A stretch of 64,000 bases of DNA from the NCBI RefSeq assembly GCF_003710915.1, contig NZ_RHHR01000010.1, positions 186,001 to 250,000 of the forward strand. The letters are read 5' to 3'. The DNA comes from Brevibacillus invocatus (GTDB taxonomy: Bacteria; Bacillota; Bacilli; Brevibacillales; Brevibacillaceae). This document shows positions 35,649 to 45,854 of the stretch, one piece after another. Made by a program: the position numbers and the translations under genes. The notes beneath the pieces were generated by a model that ran no database searches, had not been told where the DNA came from, and saw only the letters and a program-made list of their open reading frames with translations. Position 1 is the first letter of the stretch. Each line of letters opens with the position of its first letter.

Positions 35649-36749
35649 TTATGCCCCCACTTCTTCTCTCATTACTCTCATGATGACTTCTTCATCCACA
35701 TCTTTTACCACTTCTACACTGCCGATTGATCTCGGCAAGACCAGTGCAAGCTTGCCACCCACTGTCTTTTTATCCCGTTTCATCGACTCCAGCACCGCCT
35801 CGGGTGTCAAGCCAGCGGGCCATGCCGTAGGGAGTCGGTACAGACTCAGGACATGCCGAGTACGCTCGTACGTACCGGGTTGAGCAAAACCGATTCGCTC
35901 TGCTAATTTCGCCGCTATACACATGCCTATGGAAATGGCTTCTCCGTGATTCAGTGTCGAATACGAGGACAGAGCTTCAAAGGCATGCCCAAAGGTATGT
36001 CCGAGATTCAACAAGGCGCGTTGCCCCTGCTCCGTCTCGTCTGCGGATACGATCTCAGCCTTCACCCTGCACCCCTGATAAATGGCTTTTGCCAACACTT
36101 CGGGTTCCAGTGACCATAGCGCTTCCGATTCACGTTCCAGCCAGTTCACGAAGGATTCATCTGCAATCAAGCCGTGCTTGACTACTTCGGCAAATCCGGC
36201 GGCCACTTCTCGTTTGGGCAATGTGCGAAGAGTGGAAGTATCGTAGATGACGGCTTTTGGTTGATGAAAGGCACCAATCAAATTTTTACCCAACGAATGA
36301 TTGATCGCTACCTTTCCACCTACAGAGCTGTCGTGAGCCAGTAAGGTGGTGGGCATCTGGACGAAGTCGATGCCACGCATGTACGTGGCTGCGACGAATC
36401 CAGCCAGATCACCGACTACTCCCCCTCCCAGAGCGAGAATAGCCGATTTGCGATCCAGACCAGCACGGATTGCTTCCGTCATGATTTTTTCATAGTCTGC
36501 CAGGCTTTTGGATTGCTCCCCTGGCTCGATGACACTCGACTCGACCTGGTATCCAGCTGATGTTAAAACAGTGAGCAGCGGTTCCAAATACTGAGGCGCC
36601 ACGTGCTGATCTGTAATGACCATCAGCTTGCTTTTGCTGAGAACGCCTGCGTCTTTTAGCAGCTCGGGTGCTTGCTGCAAGAGAGCTTTCCCAATGATGA
36701 TGGGATACGAGCGTTCTCCCAATTCTACAGTGAGTGTTTGTTCTTCCAT
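35649..36749 (-). CDS. aroB: 3-dehydroquinate synthase
   Basis: 366 residues. It cyclises DAHP to 3-dehydroquinate, the second shikimate step, using NAD and a metal. Motifs: the NAD-binding ALGGGVVGDLAGFVAATYMRG, PTTLLAHDSSVGGKVAIN, and the metal histidines in LNLGHTFGHAFE. Its ATG overlaps the aroC stop by one base, and aroH follows at once, giving aroC-aroB-aroH as in B. subtilis. Confidence 0.97.
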   Translation of the reverse strand: MEEQTLTVELGERSYPIIIGKALLQQAPELLKDAGVLSKSKLMVITDQHVAPQYLEPLLTVLTSAGYQVESSVIEPGEQSKSLADYEKIMTEAIRAGLDRKSAILALGGGVVGDLAGFVAATYMRGIDFVQMPTTLLAHDSSVGGKVAINHSLGKNLIGAFHQPKAVIYDTSTLRTLPKREVAAGFAEVVKHGLIADESFVNWLERESEALWSLEPEVLAKAIYQGCRVKAEIVSADETEQGQRALLNLGHTFGHAFEALSSYSTLNHGEAISIGMCIAAKLAERIGFAQPGTYERTRHVLSLYRLPTAWPAGLTPEAVLESMKRDKKTVGGKLALVLPRSIGSVEVVKDVDEEVIMRVMREEVGA

Positions 36750-37909
36750 TAGAATTTCTCCGTATATGTGCGGTATTGACGTACATTTTCCAGCATATCG
36801 TCCATGGAATCAGACGGGAACTTGTCGCACATCGCCTGCGCGATCTCCCAAGCCACGACTGCTTCAGCCACGACGCTTGCTGCTGGTACTGCACAGCTGT
36901 CAGAGCGCTCAATGCTTGCAGAAAAGGCCTCTCGCGTATCAATATCTACGCTCATTAGAGGCTTGTACAGGGTAGGAATCGGCTTCATGACCCCGCGAAC
37001 CACGACTGGCATACCTGTGGTCATACCGCCTTCCAATCCACCTGCGCGATTCGATTTTCGGCTGTAACCGGTCTCTTCGTTCCACAAGATCTCATCATGA
37101 ACCTGAGATCCTGGGCGGCCAGCCGCTTCAAATCCAATCCCGATTTCCACACCCTTGAAGGCTTGGATACTCATGATCGCCTGTGCCAGACGGCCATCCA
37201 GCTTGCGATCCCATTGCACATGGCTGCCCAAGCCGATTGGAACGCCGTCTACAATGACTTCAACGATGCCACCGAGTGAGTCTCCATCTTCTTTCGCTTT
37301 GTCGATCAAGGCCATCATCTTTGGCTCTGCCTCTTTATCCAGGCAGCGAACGGGGGATTCTTCTGTACGAGCAATCAGTTCGTCCAGACTTACATCCTGA
37401 CGCTCAGCTACCACTTCACCAATCTGAAGTACCTGTCCGCCTACACGAATACCAAATGCAGCAAGCAATTGCCGGGCAACAGCACCAACTGCCACGCGAA
37501 TCGTGGTTTCACGTGCACTGGAACGTTCCAGAATATTTCGCATATCGCGCTGATGATATTTAATGGCCCCATTCAAGTCTGCATGACCGGGACGTGGACG
37601 TGATACGCGACGTTTTTCCTCTGCACCCTCTACAGGCTCAGCGCTCATGATTCCCTGCCAGTGAGCCCAGTCTTTATTTTCTACGACTAATGTGATTGGA
37701 GCACCAGTCGTATACCCGTGACGAACACCAGATACTACTTTTACCTGATCCTTCTCAATCTGCATCCGTCTGCCGCGTCCATGACCTTTTTGGCGGCGTG
37801 CCAATTGCTCATTGATTGCTTCTACAGAAAACGGCAAGTTGCTTGGTACCCCTTCAATAATTGCCGTTAATTGTGGTCCGTGGGATTCCCCTGCTGTCAA
37901 ATAGCGCAT
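36749..37909 (-). CDS. aroC: Chorismate synthase
   Basis: 386 residues when started at the ATG at 37909, which follows GGAGG and gives the normal N-terminus [12 protein letters not shown]; a longer upstream reading is not supported. The enzyme makes chorismate from EPSP and needs reduced FMN. Family motifs include ESHGP, the [14 protein letters not shown] stretch, RPRPGHADL and [13 protein letters not shown]. Called aroF in the older B. subtilis scheme. It heads the aroC-aroB-aroH set. The gap upstream to 38103 holds a terminator and no gene. Confidence 0.97.
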   Translation of the reverse strand: MRYLTAGESHGPQLTAIIEGVPSNLPFSVEAINEQLARRQKGHGRGRRMQIEKDQVKVVSGVRHGYTTGAPITLVVENKDWAHWQGIMSAEPVEGAEEKRRVSRPRPGHADLNGAIKYHQRDMRNILERSSARETTIRVAVGAVARQLLAAFGIRVGGQVLQIGEVVAERQDVSLDELIARTEESPVRCLDKEAEPKMMALIDKAKEDGDSLGGIVEVIVDGVPIGLGSHVQWDRKLDGRLAQAIMSIQAFKGVEIGIGFEAAGRPGSQVHDEILWNEETGYSRKSNRAGGLEGGMTTGMPVVVRGVMKPIPTLYKPLMSVDIDTREAFSASIERSDSCAVPAASVVAEAVVAWEIAQAMCDKFPSDSMDDMLENVRQYRTYTEKF

Positions 37910-38056
37910 TATCTGCTTCCTCCATCCTTTTGGCGATCCCATTACCCATTCTCGGGACGCTTTTTCTTTATCACTTTTAAGCGCTATAATATCATACCTG
38001 CCATCCGGTGAAAATATAAAAGTGCCAAACCATACCGGAAGAGTCTCGTTTTACGG

Positions 38057-38085
38057 AAAAACGCCCCTCCGAAAAAGGAGAAGCG
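38057..38085 (-). terminator. Terminator after the 55-residue ORF
   Basis: CGCTTCTCC and GGAGGGGCG pair over nine bases (two G-U) around six, followed by five T on the minus strand. It lies about 20 bases after the small ORF and separates it from aroC. Confidence 0.82.
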
Positions 38086-38103
38086 CTTCGGTCTATCGCA
38101 CAC

Positions 38104-38271
38104 TTAGAAGTGATCAACCATCATGTAGGGATTTTGACTTAACGGTCGTCGGAGGTTATCCGTTCGCATCAGATCATCCAATTGTGTCTGTTCTGTCCCA
38201 AGTATTTGACCACACTCTTGCAGCGTAATCAGTCCGCGACGATACGCTTCGATGACTTTATGCTTATCCAT
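38104..38271 (-). CDS. Small 55-residue protein, helix-turn-helix-like
   Basis: A short reading frame of 55 codons from an ATG at 38271, with GGGAGG just upstream, to a TAA. I do not recognise it. The first 25 residues (VIEAYRRGLITLQECGQILG) resemble the opening of small helix-turn-helix proteins of the UPF0175 kind, followed by a polar tail with NPYMMVDHF at the end. It has its own terminator and lies between cheR and aroC. Good ribosome site plus terminator argue that it is real; the function is unknown. Confidence 0.6.
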   Translation of the reverse strand: MDKHKVIEAYRRGLITLQECGQILGTEQTQLDDLMRTDNLRRPLSQNPYMMVDHF

Positions 38272-38345
38272 CTGCTTCCTCCCTATTCGTAGGTATTCCT
38301 AGTCTTGGGAAAAAAGAACAGACTTATACTACCAACAGAAATGAA

Positions 38346-39155
<810 letters not shown>

Positions 39156-39210
39156 CTATTCTCCAAACATCGGCAAAATCCTATCATTCCTGTAGCGAAT
39201 TATGGCGAAA

Positions 39211-39241
39211 AAAAGAAAAAGACCTGAAAATCAGGTCTTTT
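39211..39241 (-). terminator. Terminator after ndk
   Basis: AAAGACCTGA and TCAGGTCTTT form a ten-base stem around AAA, with a long T-rich run on the minus strand, 14 bases past the ndk stop. Confidence 0.92.
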
Positions 39242-39254
39242 CACCAAAGCAAGC

Positions 39255-39698
39255 TTAGATCCAAGCTTGGATCGTTTTATCGTAAGCAAGAACTTCGTCG
39301 TTGGAGAACCAAAGCGCGATTTCACGCTCAGCGCTCTCTGGAGAATCGGAGCCGTGGATGATGTTCATGCCAACGGAGGTTGCAAAGTCTCCACGGATGG
39401 TACCGGAAGCAGCATCTGCTGGGTTAGTTTTGCCCATCATGGAACGAGCGTTGGCAATTACGTTGTTTCCTTGCCATACCATAGCGAATACAGGACCGGA
39501 AGTGATGAAGTCTACCAGTTCGCCAAAGAACGGGCGCTCTTTGTGCTCAGCGTAATGCTGTTCAGCCAGTTCGCGGCTTACTGTCATCAGCTTTGCACCT
39601 ACCAGTTGGTATCCTTTGTTCTCAAAGCGGGAAACGATTTCCCCGACCAGGTTACGTTGTACGCCATCAGGTTTTACCATAAGGAATGTTTTTTCCAT
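39255..39698 (-). CDS. ndk: Nucleoside diphosphate kinase
   Basis: 147 residues. It moves phosphate between nucleoside di- and triphosphates through a phosphohistidine. The active-site motif is [16 protein letters not shown] with the catalytic His, and the N-terminal [16 protein letters not shown] is typical. It lies downstream of hepT and has its own terminator. Confidence 0.98.
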   Translation of the reverse strand: MEKTFLMVKPDGVQRNLVGEIVSRFENKGYQLVGAKLMTVSRELAEQHYAEHKERPFFGELVDFITSGPVFAMVWQGNNVIANARSMMGKTNPADAASGTIRGDFATSVGMNIIHGSDSPESAEREIALWFSNDEVLAYDKTIQAWI

Positions 39699-39804
39699 TG
39701 TATGTATGCCTCCATCAGAGCTATGTATTGGTGCAGTCTTTCACACCAACGAAAATTTTATCAAAACACAGGTTCCCAAGCAACAGCTTATCCAAGAAAT
39801 TCGT

Positions 39805-40770
39805 TTAAAATTTACGTTCGATGATAAAGTCCGCAATCCCTAGCAAGGAGGTTTTGGCTTGATTGTCTGGCAGATCAGCCAAAACAGAGCGTGCACGTGC
39901 GATATAACGCTCCGCGAGCGCTTGCGAATATGCGATTCCATCATCCTTACGAACCAACTGAATAGCTTCATCTACGTGATCCCAGAAGGTATTATCGGCG
40001 ATCCAGCTTTGAAAACGATCACGAAAGCGTCCGTGGTGCGCCGTGTACAACGCAGGCAAGGTAATGTTACCGTTCACCAGATCACTCCCAGCCGGCTTGC
40101 CCAGCTGTTTTTCTGTACCCGTAAAATCCAGAATGTCATCGGTTATCTGAAAAGCCATCCCGACATTGTAGCCGTACCAGTACATTTTGCGCACAATATT
40201 TTGAGGAGCTCCGCTCGCGACGGCTCCCATTTGACAGCTGATAGCGATCAGCAAGGCCGTTTTGCGTTTGATTCGGCGCAGGTAGGTACGGAAATTTTGT
40301 TCCCAATTATTCAGATCCTTCACTTGCTCAATTTCGCCCTTGCACACTTCCACCATGGCATGGGCGAGTATCCGGTGAAGCTGAGGAATCGGCAGCTGAG
40401 CGACGATTGCTAATGCGCGCGCAAAAATATAGTCCCCTGCGTACATGGCAATCTTGTTGTCCCATTTGGTACGTACTGTTTCTCTGCCACGCCGTTTGTC
40501 GGCATCGTCAATCACATCATCGTGAACCAATGTCGCCATGTGGATCAACTCTAAAGGTACCGCTACGTGCTTGAGACGTTTTACGTCGTAGTCTCCCCAT
40601 TTCCCTCCAAGCAGGACAAAAACAGGACGAATCCTTTTTCCTCCCGCCTTCAGCAAATGCGTAGACGACTGGTACAACTCACGCACTTCGGTATCAATGG
40701 ACTTTTCCAGCTCATCTTCTATGTACTGGACGTCCTTTTTCATCTTGAAGTAAATATCGACAAGGTTCAT
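39805..40770 (-). CDS. hepT: Heptaprenyl diphosphate synthase component II
   Basis: About 321 residues, the catalytic subunit of the two-part enzyme that makes the C35 side chain of menaquinone-7. Both aspartate-rich motifs are intact: LVHDDVIDDADKRRG and QITDDILDFTG. I prefer the ATG at 40770 (AGGTGG upstream) over a GTG at 40779, which lies within that ribosome site. The regulatory subunit HepS is encoded 3 kb upstream, with menG and a UbiA/UbiX pair between; in B. subtilis only menG lies between. Confidence 0.95.
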   Translation of the reverse strand: MNLVDIYFKMKKDVQYIEDELEKSIDTEVRELYQSSTHLLKAGGKRIRPVFVLLGGKWGDYDVKRLKHVAVPLELIHMATLVHDDVIDDADKRRGRETVRTKWDNKIAMYAGDYIFARALAIVAQLPIPQLHRILAHAMVEVCKGEIEQVKDLNNWEQNFRTYLRRIKRKTALLIAISCQMGAVASGAPQNIVRKMYWYGYNVGMAFQITDDILDFTGTEKQLGKPAGSDLVNGNITLPALYTAHHGRFRDRFQSWIADNTFWDHVDEAIQLVRKDDGIAYSQALAERYIARARSVLADLPDNQAKTSLLGIADFIIERKF

Positions 40771-40888
40771 CCGTCCCACCTATTTCATCAACGTAGTATT
40801 GATTGGTGTCGCAGCAGCTTCTTGCAGCAATTTTCTGATCAAGCTCTCGTGTAACGAAGGAAATCTCATGCTCGTAATACCTGAAGGA

Positions 40889-41497
40889 TTACAGGGATTC
40901 CGGCTCCCCCCACCGTCTGAACAGAGCATGTGGAACATCAAGAGCGTCCAGTGCCTTGCCTACTACAAAATGGATGAGGTCATCCATCGTCTGCGGCTTC
41001 TGGTAAAAGCCTGGCATGGCGGGCAGAATCTTTACTCCGAGACGACTCAATTTCAGCATGTTTTCCAGCTGTATGGCGTTCAACGGAGTCTCACGCGGTA
41101 CCAGGACGAGTCGCCGCCCCTCCTTCAACATCACGTCTGCCACACGTTCCAGCAGGTTGCCGGAAGCGCCGTGCGCGATACCGGAGAGCGTACCCATCGA
41201 GCAAGGCACCACAATCATTCCATCACAGCGATACGATCCGCTGGCAGCTGGACAATTGAAATCCCGCATCCCCCAATAATGAAGCTCACCCGGAAAATCC
41301 TGCTGCAGTTGTTCCCGCAGCAGGGCTTCCCGGTCACTCGTCTCGAAGTCCAATTCATCACGAAACACTTGCCAGCCAGCCTCGGTAATCATCAGATGAA
41401 CCACATGGCCGGCTCGAAGCAATTCCTGTACCAGGCGAATGCCATAAATAGCGCCACTCGCCCCTGTTATCCCGACAGCCCATTTTTGCTGCGTCAT
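40889..41497 (-). CDS. ubiX: UbiX-family flavin prenyltransferase
   Basis: 202 residues of the UbiX/Pad1 flavoprotein family, which prenylates FMN to make the cofactor of UbiD decarboxylases. N-terminal VGITGASGAIYG and the SMGTLSGIAHGASGNLLERVADV segment form the flavin site. It overlaps the UbiA gene by four bases. No ubiD gene is nearby. UbiX, UbiD and UbiA-like genes serve ubiquinone synthesis in proteobacteria and the futalosine menaquinone route in others; which applies here is open. Confidence 0.9.
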   Translation of the reverse strand: MTQQKWAVGITGASGAIYGIRLVQELLRAGHVVHLMITEAGWQVFRDELDFETSDREALLREQLQQDFPGELHYWGMRDFNCPAASGSYRCDGMIVVPCSMGTLSGIAHGASGNLLERVADVMLKEGRRLVLVPRETPLNAIQLENMLKLSRLGVKILPAMPGFYQKPQTMDDLIHFVVGKALDALDVPHALFRRWGEPESL

Positions 41498-42363
41498 GCG
41501 ATCACCAAATCAATCATAGTAAAAGTAAACATTACTACACTCAGCACTCCGTTCATATTGAAGAATGCCACATCCAGCTTGGAGAGGTCAGTCGGTTTCA
41601 CCAAACTATGCTCATAAATGAGGATGGCGCCGGAAATCAGTACCCCGATCAAGAACCAGATTGACAAATCGGCTAAAGCGTAGAGCGATAGCAAGCCAAC
41701 AAACGTAATGACGTGGCAAATTCTCGCTACCAGCAAAGCATTGGCAATTCCAAAGCGGCTCGGCATGGAGAACAAGCCTTCTTTGCGGTCGAAATCTGCA
41801 TCCTGACAAGCATAGATAATGTCAAAGCCCGCTGTCCAGAACAAAACGGAAGCAAACAGCAATAGTCCGGTTACATCTACTTGTCCAGTAGTTGCGACCC
41901 AGCCACCCAGCGGACCAAAGCCGATCGCCACACCCAAGACAAAGTGACAGAGCCAGGTAAAGCGCTTGGTATACGAATACAAAACGAGTACAAAAACAGC
42001 CAATGGCAAAAGTTTAACTGCCAGATCATTCAATTGGAAGGCTGCAATAAAAAGTACGATGAAAGAAACAACAATGAATAACAGTACCTCGAGTACGGAA
42101 ATCAATCCAGCCGGTATCGCACGCGTGGCTGTGCGGGGATTCTTGGCGTCCACGAAGCGGTCAATCAGACGATTGAGCGACATGGCAGCGCTCCTTGCCC
42201 CTACCATCGCTACGGTGACCCAAAAAATCTCCATCCAGGTAGGCCAAGTGCCCTCTACTACAATACTACCCAAAACAGCTCCCATAAACGCAAAGGGCAG
42301 CGCAAAAATAGAGTGCTCAAATTTTATCATTTCCATAATTATTTTCAATTTACGAAAACCCAT
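41494..42363 (-). CDS. UbiA-like polyprenyltransferase
   Basis: 289 residues with about eight membrane helices. The first prenyl diphosphate motif reads NRLIDRFVDAKNPRT and the second DADFDRKEG. It attaches a polyprenyl chain to an aromatic acid. The sequence is nearer UbiA/MqnP-type enzymes than classical MenA (my reading of the motifs). Its position after menG and before ubiX suggests a role in menaquinone synthesis. I choose the ATG at 42363, which has AGGAAG upstream, over a GTG at 42372. Confidence 0.85.
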   Translation of the reverse strand: MGFRKLKIIMEMIKFEHSIFALPFAFMGAVLGSIVVEGTWPTWMEIFWVTVAMVGARSAAMSLNRLIDRFVDAKNPRTATRAIPAGLISVLEVLLFIVVSFIVLFIAAFQLNDLAVKLLPLAVFVLVLYSYTKRFTWLCHFVLGVAIGFGPLGGWVATTGQVDVTGLLLFASVLFWTAGFDIIYACQDADFDRKEGLFSMPSRFGIANALLVARICHVITFVGLLSLYALADLSIWFLIGVLISGAILIYEHSLVKPTDLSKLDVAFFNMNGVLSVVMFTFTMIDLVIA

Positions 42364-42408
42364 GACGTACACTTCCTATCCCCAAAAAGAAATACCTTAT
42401 GACGAAGA

Positions 42409-43131
42409 CTAGCTTGGCTTTGTTCCCATATGCAAAGCAGCTACTCCGCCCATAAATAATTTGACTTGTACTGGATCCAATCCAGCTTTCTGAAACATTC
42501 CGGCCAGCTCTTTGCTGTCAGGAAAGTTGGTCAATGACTGAGGCAGCCATGCATACTGCTCGTACTTATTGATCGCCATTTTCGCAATCACCGGCAAAAT
42601 GTTGTAAAAGTAAAGATAAAAAAGCTTGCGATACGGAATAAAGGGGGGCTTGGACACTTCCAGTGATACAATTTTCCCGCCTGGCTTGACCACACGCGTC
42701 ATCTCATTCAATACCGTCTGGATATCAGGTACATTTCGCAATGCAAAGCCGATCGTGGCATAGTCAAACGTGTTGTCCTCGTAGGGCAAATTCATGGCAT
42801 CCCCGTTTACAAGCTTAACCATGCTGTCCACATTCGATTTGGAGACCTTATAAGCCCCCACATCCAGCATGTTCTGGCTGAAGTCCAAGCCCTCTACTCT
42901 TCCCGTAGGTCCCACTGCTTGAGCCAAAGCAATCGTCCAATCAGCAGTTCCACAAGCGACATCCAAAGCTGATTGACCAGGCTGAATATTCATTTGCTTC
43001 ATCGTATAGTTTCGCCAAGCTACATGGCTGCCGAAACTAATGATGTTGTTCATCTTGTCGTATTCTTCCGCAATGCTTTCAAACACGGAGTGAACGTACT
43101 GCGCCTTCTCGTTCATCTGGGTCTGGTTCAC
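42409..43131 (-). CDS. menG: Demethylmenaquinone methyltransferase
   Basis: 240 residues of the UbiE/MenG family. It adds the ring methyl group in the last step of menaquinone synthesis. SAM-binding motifs are ALDVACGTADWTIAL and LPYEDNTFDYATIGFALRNVPD. It lies five bases after hepS. The gene following it (UbiA-like) starts 45 bases on, so the block hepS-menG-ubiA-ubiX-hepT is probably one transcript. It is also named ubiE. Confidence 0.95.
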   Translation of the reverse strand: MNQTQMNEKAQYVHSVFESIAEEYDKMNNIISFGSHVAWRNYTMKQMNIQPGQSALDVACGTADWTIALAQAVGPTGRVEGLDFSQNMLDVGAYKVSKSNVDSMVKLVNGDAMNLPYEDNTFDYATIGFALRNVPDIQTVLNEMTRVVKPGGKIVSLEVSKPPFIPYRKLFYLYFYNILPVIAKMAINKYEQYAWLPQSLTNFPDSKELAGMFQKAGLDPVQVKLFMGGVAALHMGTKPS

Positions 43132-43136
43132 TAGGT

Positions 43137-43973
43137 CTACATCTCCTCAATAACTCGTTTCAGTCGGCTGACCCGATGGCTATAACGAGCGGTAATGGCC
43201 GCAAGCATGTTTTGCGCTTCAGCAGGATGCAGATTACGAGCCATCTGTTCACACAATCCGATCATTTCCAAGGCTTTGGTTTCAACTCCGCTTAGCACCT
43301 GGGCAAAAGTTGCCCCCGGCTTTTGCAGAAGAAACTTCGAAAACCCCAATGGAATTTGTTCCTGCCATTTCAAGTGCTCCCACTCGCCAATGACACTCTC
43401 CACCGTAGCGGTATCCTTCAACAGATGTATCCAAAAGCGACGAATCTCTTCTCGCTCTGCGTATTCTTCCACCATCGCCACATAAAGGCCAGTATCAATG
43501 GTATTGCGCAGTTCCCAATACTCTTCATCTGATGAAAGCTTGCCATCTCGACCAGCAACATAAAGCTTCATCTTGGCTTCATTCACTCGCTGAACCGCTC
43601 CTGACAAAACCTCAACGGCTTTGATCTCACCTGACTCCGCCAACAATTGATAGTAGCGAGCACTGTAATAATCCCCTGCGAGTACAGTCAATTGTCGATT
43701 CCGTTCTGCCACTTCTGTTTGTTCGTAGGTGTTTTTTACTTGTTCATGCATGTCCAATCCCAGTTGGACGAGCCCAGTCGCTGTGCAGAGTACCGAAGCG
43801 CGTTCCTTGGTCATCCCTTGCTCCAATAGGAAAAGATACAAGAGGGCAAGTCGACTCTCCGAAATGGAGGGAACGTCAACGTATTTTTCTACATAGGATT
43901 GGGTGGTTCGCTTGTAGATCTGTTCGATGATGGAACGAACTACATCTACAGTTGGAGTATGTTCTTTGCTCAT
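43137..43973 (-). CDS. hepS: Heptaprenyl diphosphate synthase component I
   Basis: 278 residues when started at the ATG at 43973, which follows GGAGGAGG. It is the helical, non-catalytic subunit that pairs with HepT and sets chain length. It lacks DDxxD motifs, as expected; the recognisable family stretch is LAGDYYSARYYQLLAESGEI. It is the first gene of the quinone block. In B. subtilis hepS follows folE and mtrB directly; here other genes lie between. Confidence 0.88.
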   Translation of the reverse strand: MSKEHTPTVDVVRSIIEQIYKRTTQSYVEKYVDVPSISESRLALLYLFLLEQGMTKERASVLCTATGLVQLGLDMHEQVKNTYEQTEVAERNRQLTVLAGDYYSARYYQLLAESGEIKAVEVLSGAVQRVNEAKMKLYVAGRDGKLSSDEEYWELRNTIDTGLYVAMVEEYAEREEIRRFWIHLLKDTATVESVIGEWEHLKWQEQIPLGFSKFLLQKPGATFAQVLSGVETKALEMIGLCEQMARNLHPAEAQNMLAAITARYSHRVSRLKRVIEEM

Positions 43974-44091
43974 GCGTCCTCCTCCACTAGCTGTACACAA
44001 CCTGATGTCTTTCGCCTGTTTCGTACACTTCTGTTTTTTCGTGCTGCCCGGTCAAAAAGGCCGTCTTTACCATCATAACACACTTCGTTCC

Positions 44092-44607
44092 TTAGGGACT
44101 AATTCTCTCGTAAAAATAAGGATCAATCCGTATCGGAAACGAATTTTTCACAAACCCTTCTATCTCATCCACCTCAGTCAATACCTCCGTTTGCTTTGCA
44201 TGCGACTGTCGATCTGTCTGGATTGCTACCAGCAGCCGGTTGCCGTTCAATAAATCGCTTTCCTCTAACAAGCGGAAGTAGACTTGATTTACATTGTAAG
44301 TAAGGGAAAACAAGTCATGTGCCAGATTGTAAAAGTCCTGATAAACAAAAGGAAGCTGGACATTTTGTCCCGGCTTTACGGCCAAATCTACATAAATCGA
44401 GGCATGATCCCATTTGATACGCTTAATATTATAATGTGTCGATACCGTTGTAAATAAATCAAGCATATTTCGCTCTGTCATTTGAAACGGTTGGGAAGGC
44501 TGGAATGTAGCCAGGTCGGTCTGTTTCCATCGATCAACCGGGACGAGCGAAAGCAACAAGGCCAATAATGAAGATACCGCGATAGCCAACAAGAGTCTGC
44601 GTGGCAT
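44092..44607 (-). CDS. Uncharacterised membrane-anchored or secreted protein
   Basis: About 171 residues. An N-terminal hydrophobic stretch (LLLAIAVSSLLALLLSLV) is a signal peptide or anchor. The rest is a mixed alpha/beta extracytoplasmic domain with no motif I know. The ATG at 44607 is six bases past GGAGGG; another ATG at 44613 sits on top of that site. It lies between mtrB, from which a terminator separates it, and hepS. No promoter is obvious in the short gap, so it may rely on read-through. The function is unknown. Confidence 0.65.
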   Translation of the reverse strand: MPRRLLLAIAVSSLLALLLSLVPVDRWKQTDLATFQPSQPFQMTERNMLDLFTTVSTHYNIKRIKWDHASIYVDLAVKPGQNVQLPFVYQDFYNLAHDLFSLTYNVNQVYFRLLEESDLLNGNRLLVAIQTDRQSHAKQTEVLTEVDEIEGFVKNSFPIRIDPYFYERISP

Positions 44608-44638
44608 AGACATCCCTCCTCTTCATCATTGTACAAAC

Positions 44639-44663
44639 AAAAAAAGCAGGCTATGCCTGCTTT
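44639..44663 (-). terminator. Terminator after mtrB
   Basis: AAAGCAGGC and GCCTGCTTT form a nine-base stem around three bases, followed by seven T on the minus strand, 14 bases after the mtrB stop. Confidence 0.92.
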
Positions 44664-44676
44664 CCCAACTCTTCCG

Positions 44677-44907
44677 TTATTCTGCTGTGTCAATCGTACC
44701 ATGCTCTGAGTAGATGACCGCTTTACCGCGCACTTTGATCGCGGAGGTATGCTCGGTAAATTGAAAGATCATCACTTCACCTTTGTCCAGCTTTTCAGTG
44801 TGATGGAACCGTGTATCAGAACCCCGTGTCAGGCCAATCACATGTACGCCATTCTCTTTCGCCTTTACGATGACGTAATCTTGATGAGGATTGGGTGTTT
44901 GCGACAT
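44677..44907 (-). CDS. mtrB: Tryptophan RNA-binding attenuation protein (TRAP)
   Basis: 76 residues. TRAP forms an eleven-part ring that, with tryptophan bound, wraps GAG/UAG repeats in RNA and causes early termination of trp transcription. The conserved core is present: [22 protein letters not shown] and [14 protein letters not shown], including the Lys and Arg residues that contact RNA. Its target site is at 35073-35124. In B. subtilis mtrB follows folE directly; here they are about 2.6 kb apart. No anti-TRAP gene is in the window. Confidence 0.97.
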   Translation of the reverse strand: MSQTPNPHQDYVIVKAKENGVHVIGLTRGSDTRFHHTEKLDKGEVMIFQFTEHTSAIKVRGKAVIYSEHGTIDTAE

Positions 44908-44956
44908 ATCCTGTCCTCCTTGTTTATACCATGTGTCTCTATGATGTCCTGAAAAC

Positions 44957-45628
44957 CTATAGACGGTTCAAGATTTTGTCTACGTAACGTTGTGTCTCCT
45001 GTGGAAGCTGGGAATAATGCTCTCTCAACTCTTCGTCGTTGGTAATACCCAAATTGCTCACGCGTGTCGGTCCAGCATTATAGGCTGCCAATGCGACACC
45101 AACATTTCCATCAAAACGATCCAGGAGTGATTTCAGATACTTGGTTCCGCCCGCAAGGTTTTCATCAGGATCGTATACATTGCGGACGTGCATAGCTTGT
45201 GCTGTTCTGTCCATGAGCTGCATCAAACCTTTGGCTCCCGCACCAGAAACAGCATTGGGATTAAAATTCGACTCCGCTCTAACCACTTCACGAATCAAAT
45301 CTTCATCCACGCCATGAGAGCTTGCCATACGGCTGATTTTCTCAAGGATTGTCTGTACGGGAATATCATGATCCTTCCCCGCAGATGTCGGGTACGAAGT
45401 ATAGGTATCATATTCGGAATCACCCTGCAAAAAGGACCATTGATTCGTACCATCAAGCCTGAATTCGATTTCTTGGGCGGAAATCACTCGCTGTCCAGCT
45501 GCCACTTCTGCTTGCAAGATATCGGCAAACAAAACATCATCGGAAGTAGATGCGTCGGCTTGGGACGCGGTAGAATCAAAATTTTGTAGCTGGTACAAAT
45601 ATGGCTGCAACGATACCGGCATCTTCAT
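44957..45628 (-). CDS. Lytic transglycosylase, SLT domain
   Basis: About 223 residues. Residues about 110-223 form a goose-lysozyme-like SLT domain: the catalytic Glu lies in RAESNFNP, then [22 protein letters not shown] and ALAAYNAGP. It should cut glycan strands of peptidoglycan, leaving anhydro-muramic ends. The N-terminal 100 residues are polar and there is no signal peptide, so export would need another route. The start is uncertain: ATG at 45628 or GTG at 45631, with AAGGGA 9-12 bases upstream. It lies between tRNA-Pro and mtrB. Confidence 0.88.
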   Translation of the reverse strand: MKMPVSLQPYLYQLQNFDSTASQADASTSDDVLFADILQAEVAAGQRVISAQEIEFRLDGTNQWSFLQGDSEYDTYTSYPTSAGKDHDIPVQTILEKISRMASSHGVDEDLIREVVRAESNFNPNAVSGAGAKGLMQLMDRTAQAMHVRNVYDPDENLAGGTKYLKSLLDRFDGNVGVALAAYNAGPTRVSNLGITNDEELREHYSQLPQETQRYVDKILNRL

Positions 45629-45732
45629 CACTACAAACAATCCCTTCCTACTTGTATCATCCTTCTATTATAAAAAAGAAATTTCAGGAAGCCAATAGTG
45701 TATTTTTTTATGACTGTGATCCGTCGTGGCAA

Positions 45733-45762
45733 GAAAAGAAGCCTGCAATACAGCAGGCTTCT
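45733..45762 (-). terminator. Terminator after tRNA-Pro
   Basis: AGAAGCCTGC and GCAGGCTTCT form a ten-base stem around six bases, followed by TTTCTT on the minus strand, 16 bases beyond the tRNA 3' end. Confidence 0.9.
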
Positions 45763-45777
45763 CGATCTTCATGCTTA

Positions 45778-45854
45778 TGGTCGGAATGCAGGGATTCGAA
45801 CCCTGGACCTCACCCACCCCAAGGGTGCGCGCTACCGGGCTGCGCCACATCCCG
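45778..45854 (-). tRNA. tRNA-Pro (anticodon GGG)
   Basis: A complete cloverleaf of 77 bases. The acceptor stem pairs CGGGATG with CATTCCG, the D stem is GCGC/GCGC, the anticodon stem is CACCC/GGGTG with loop TTGGGGT (anticodon GGG), and the T arm is CAGGG-TTCGAAT-CCCTG. The 3' CCA is encoded. It reads CCC and CCU proline codons. It stands alone with its own terminator. The rest of the 45641-46000 gap holds a nine-base stem at 45959-45995 after the YcdB-like gene. Confidence 0.97.
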
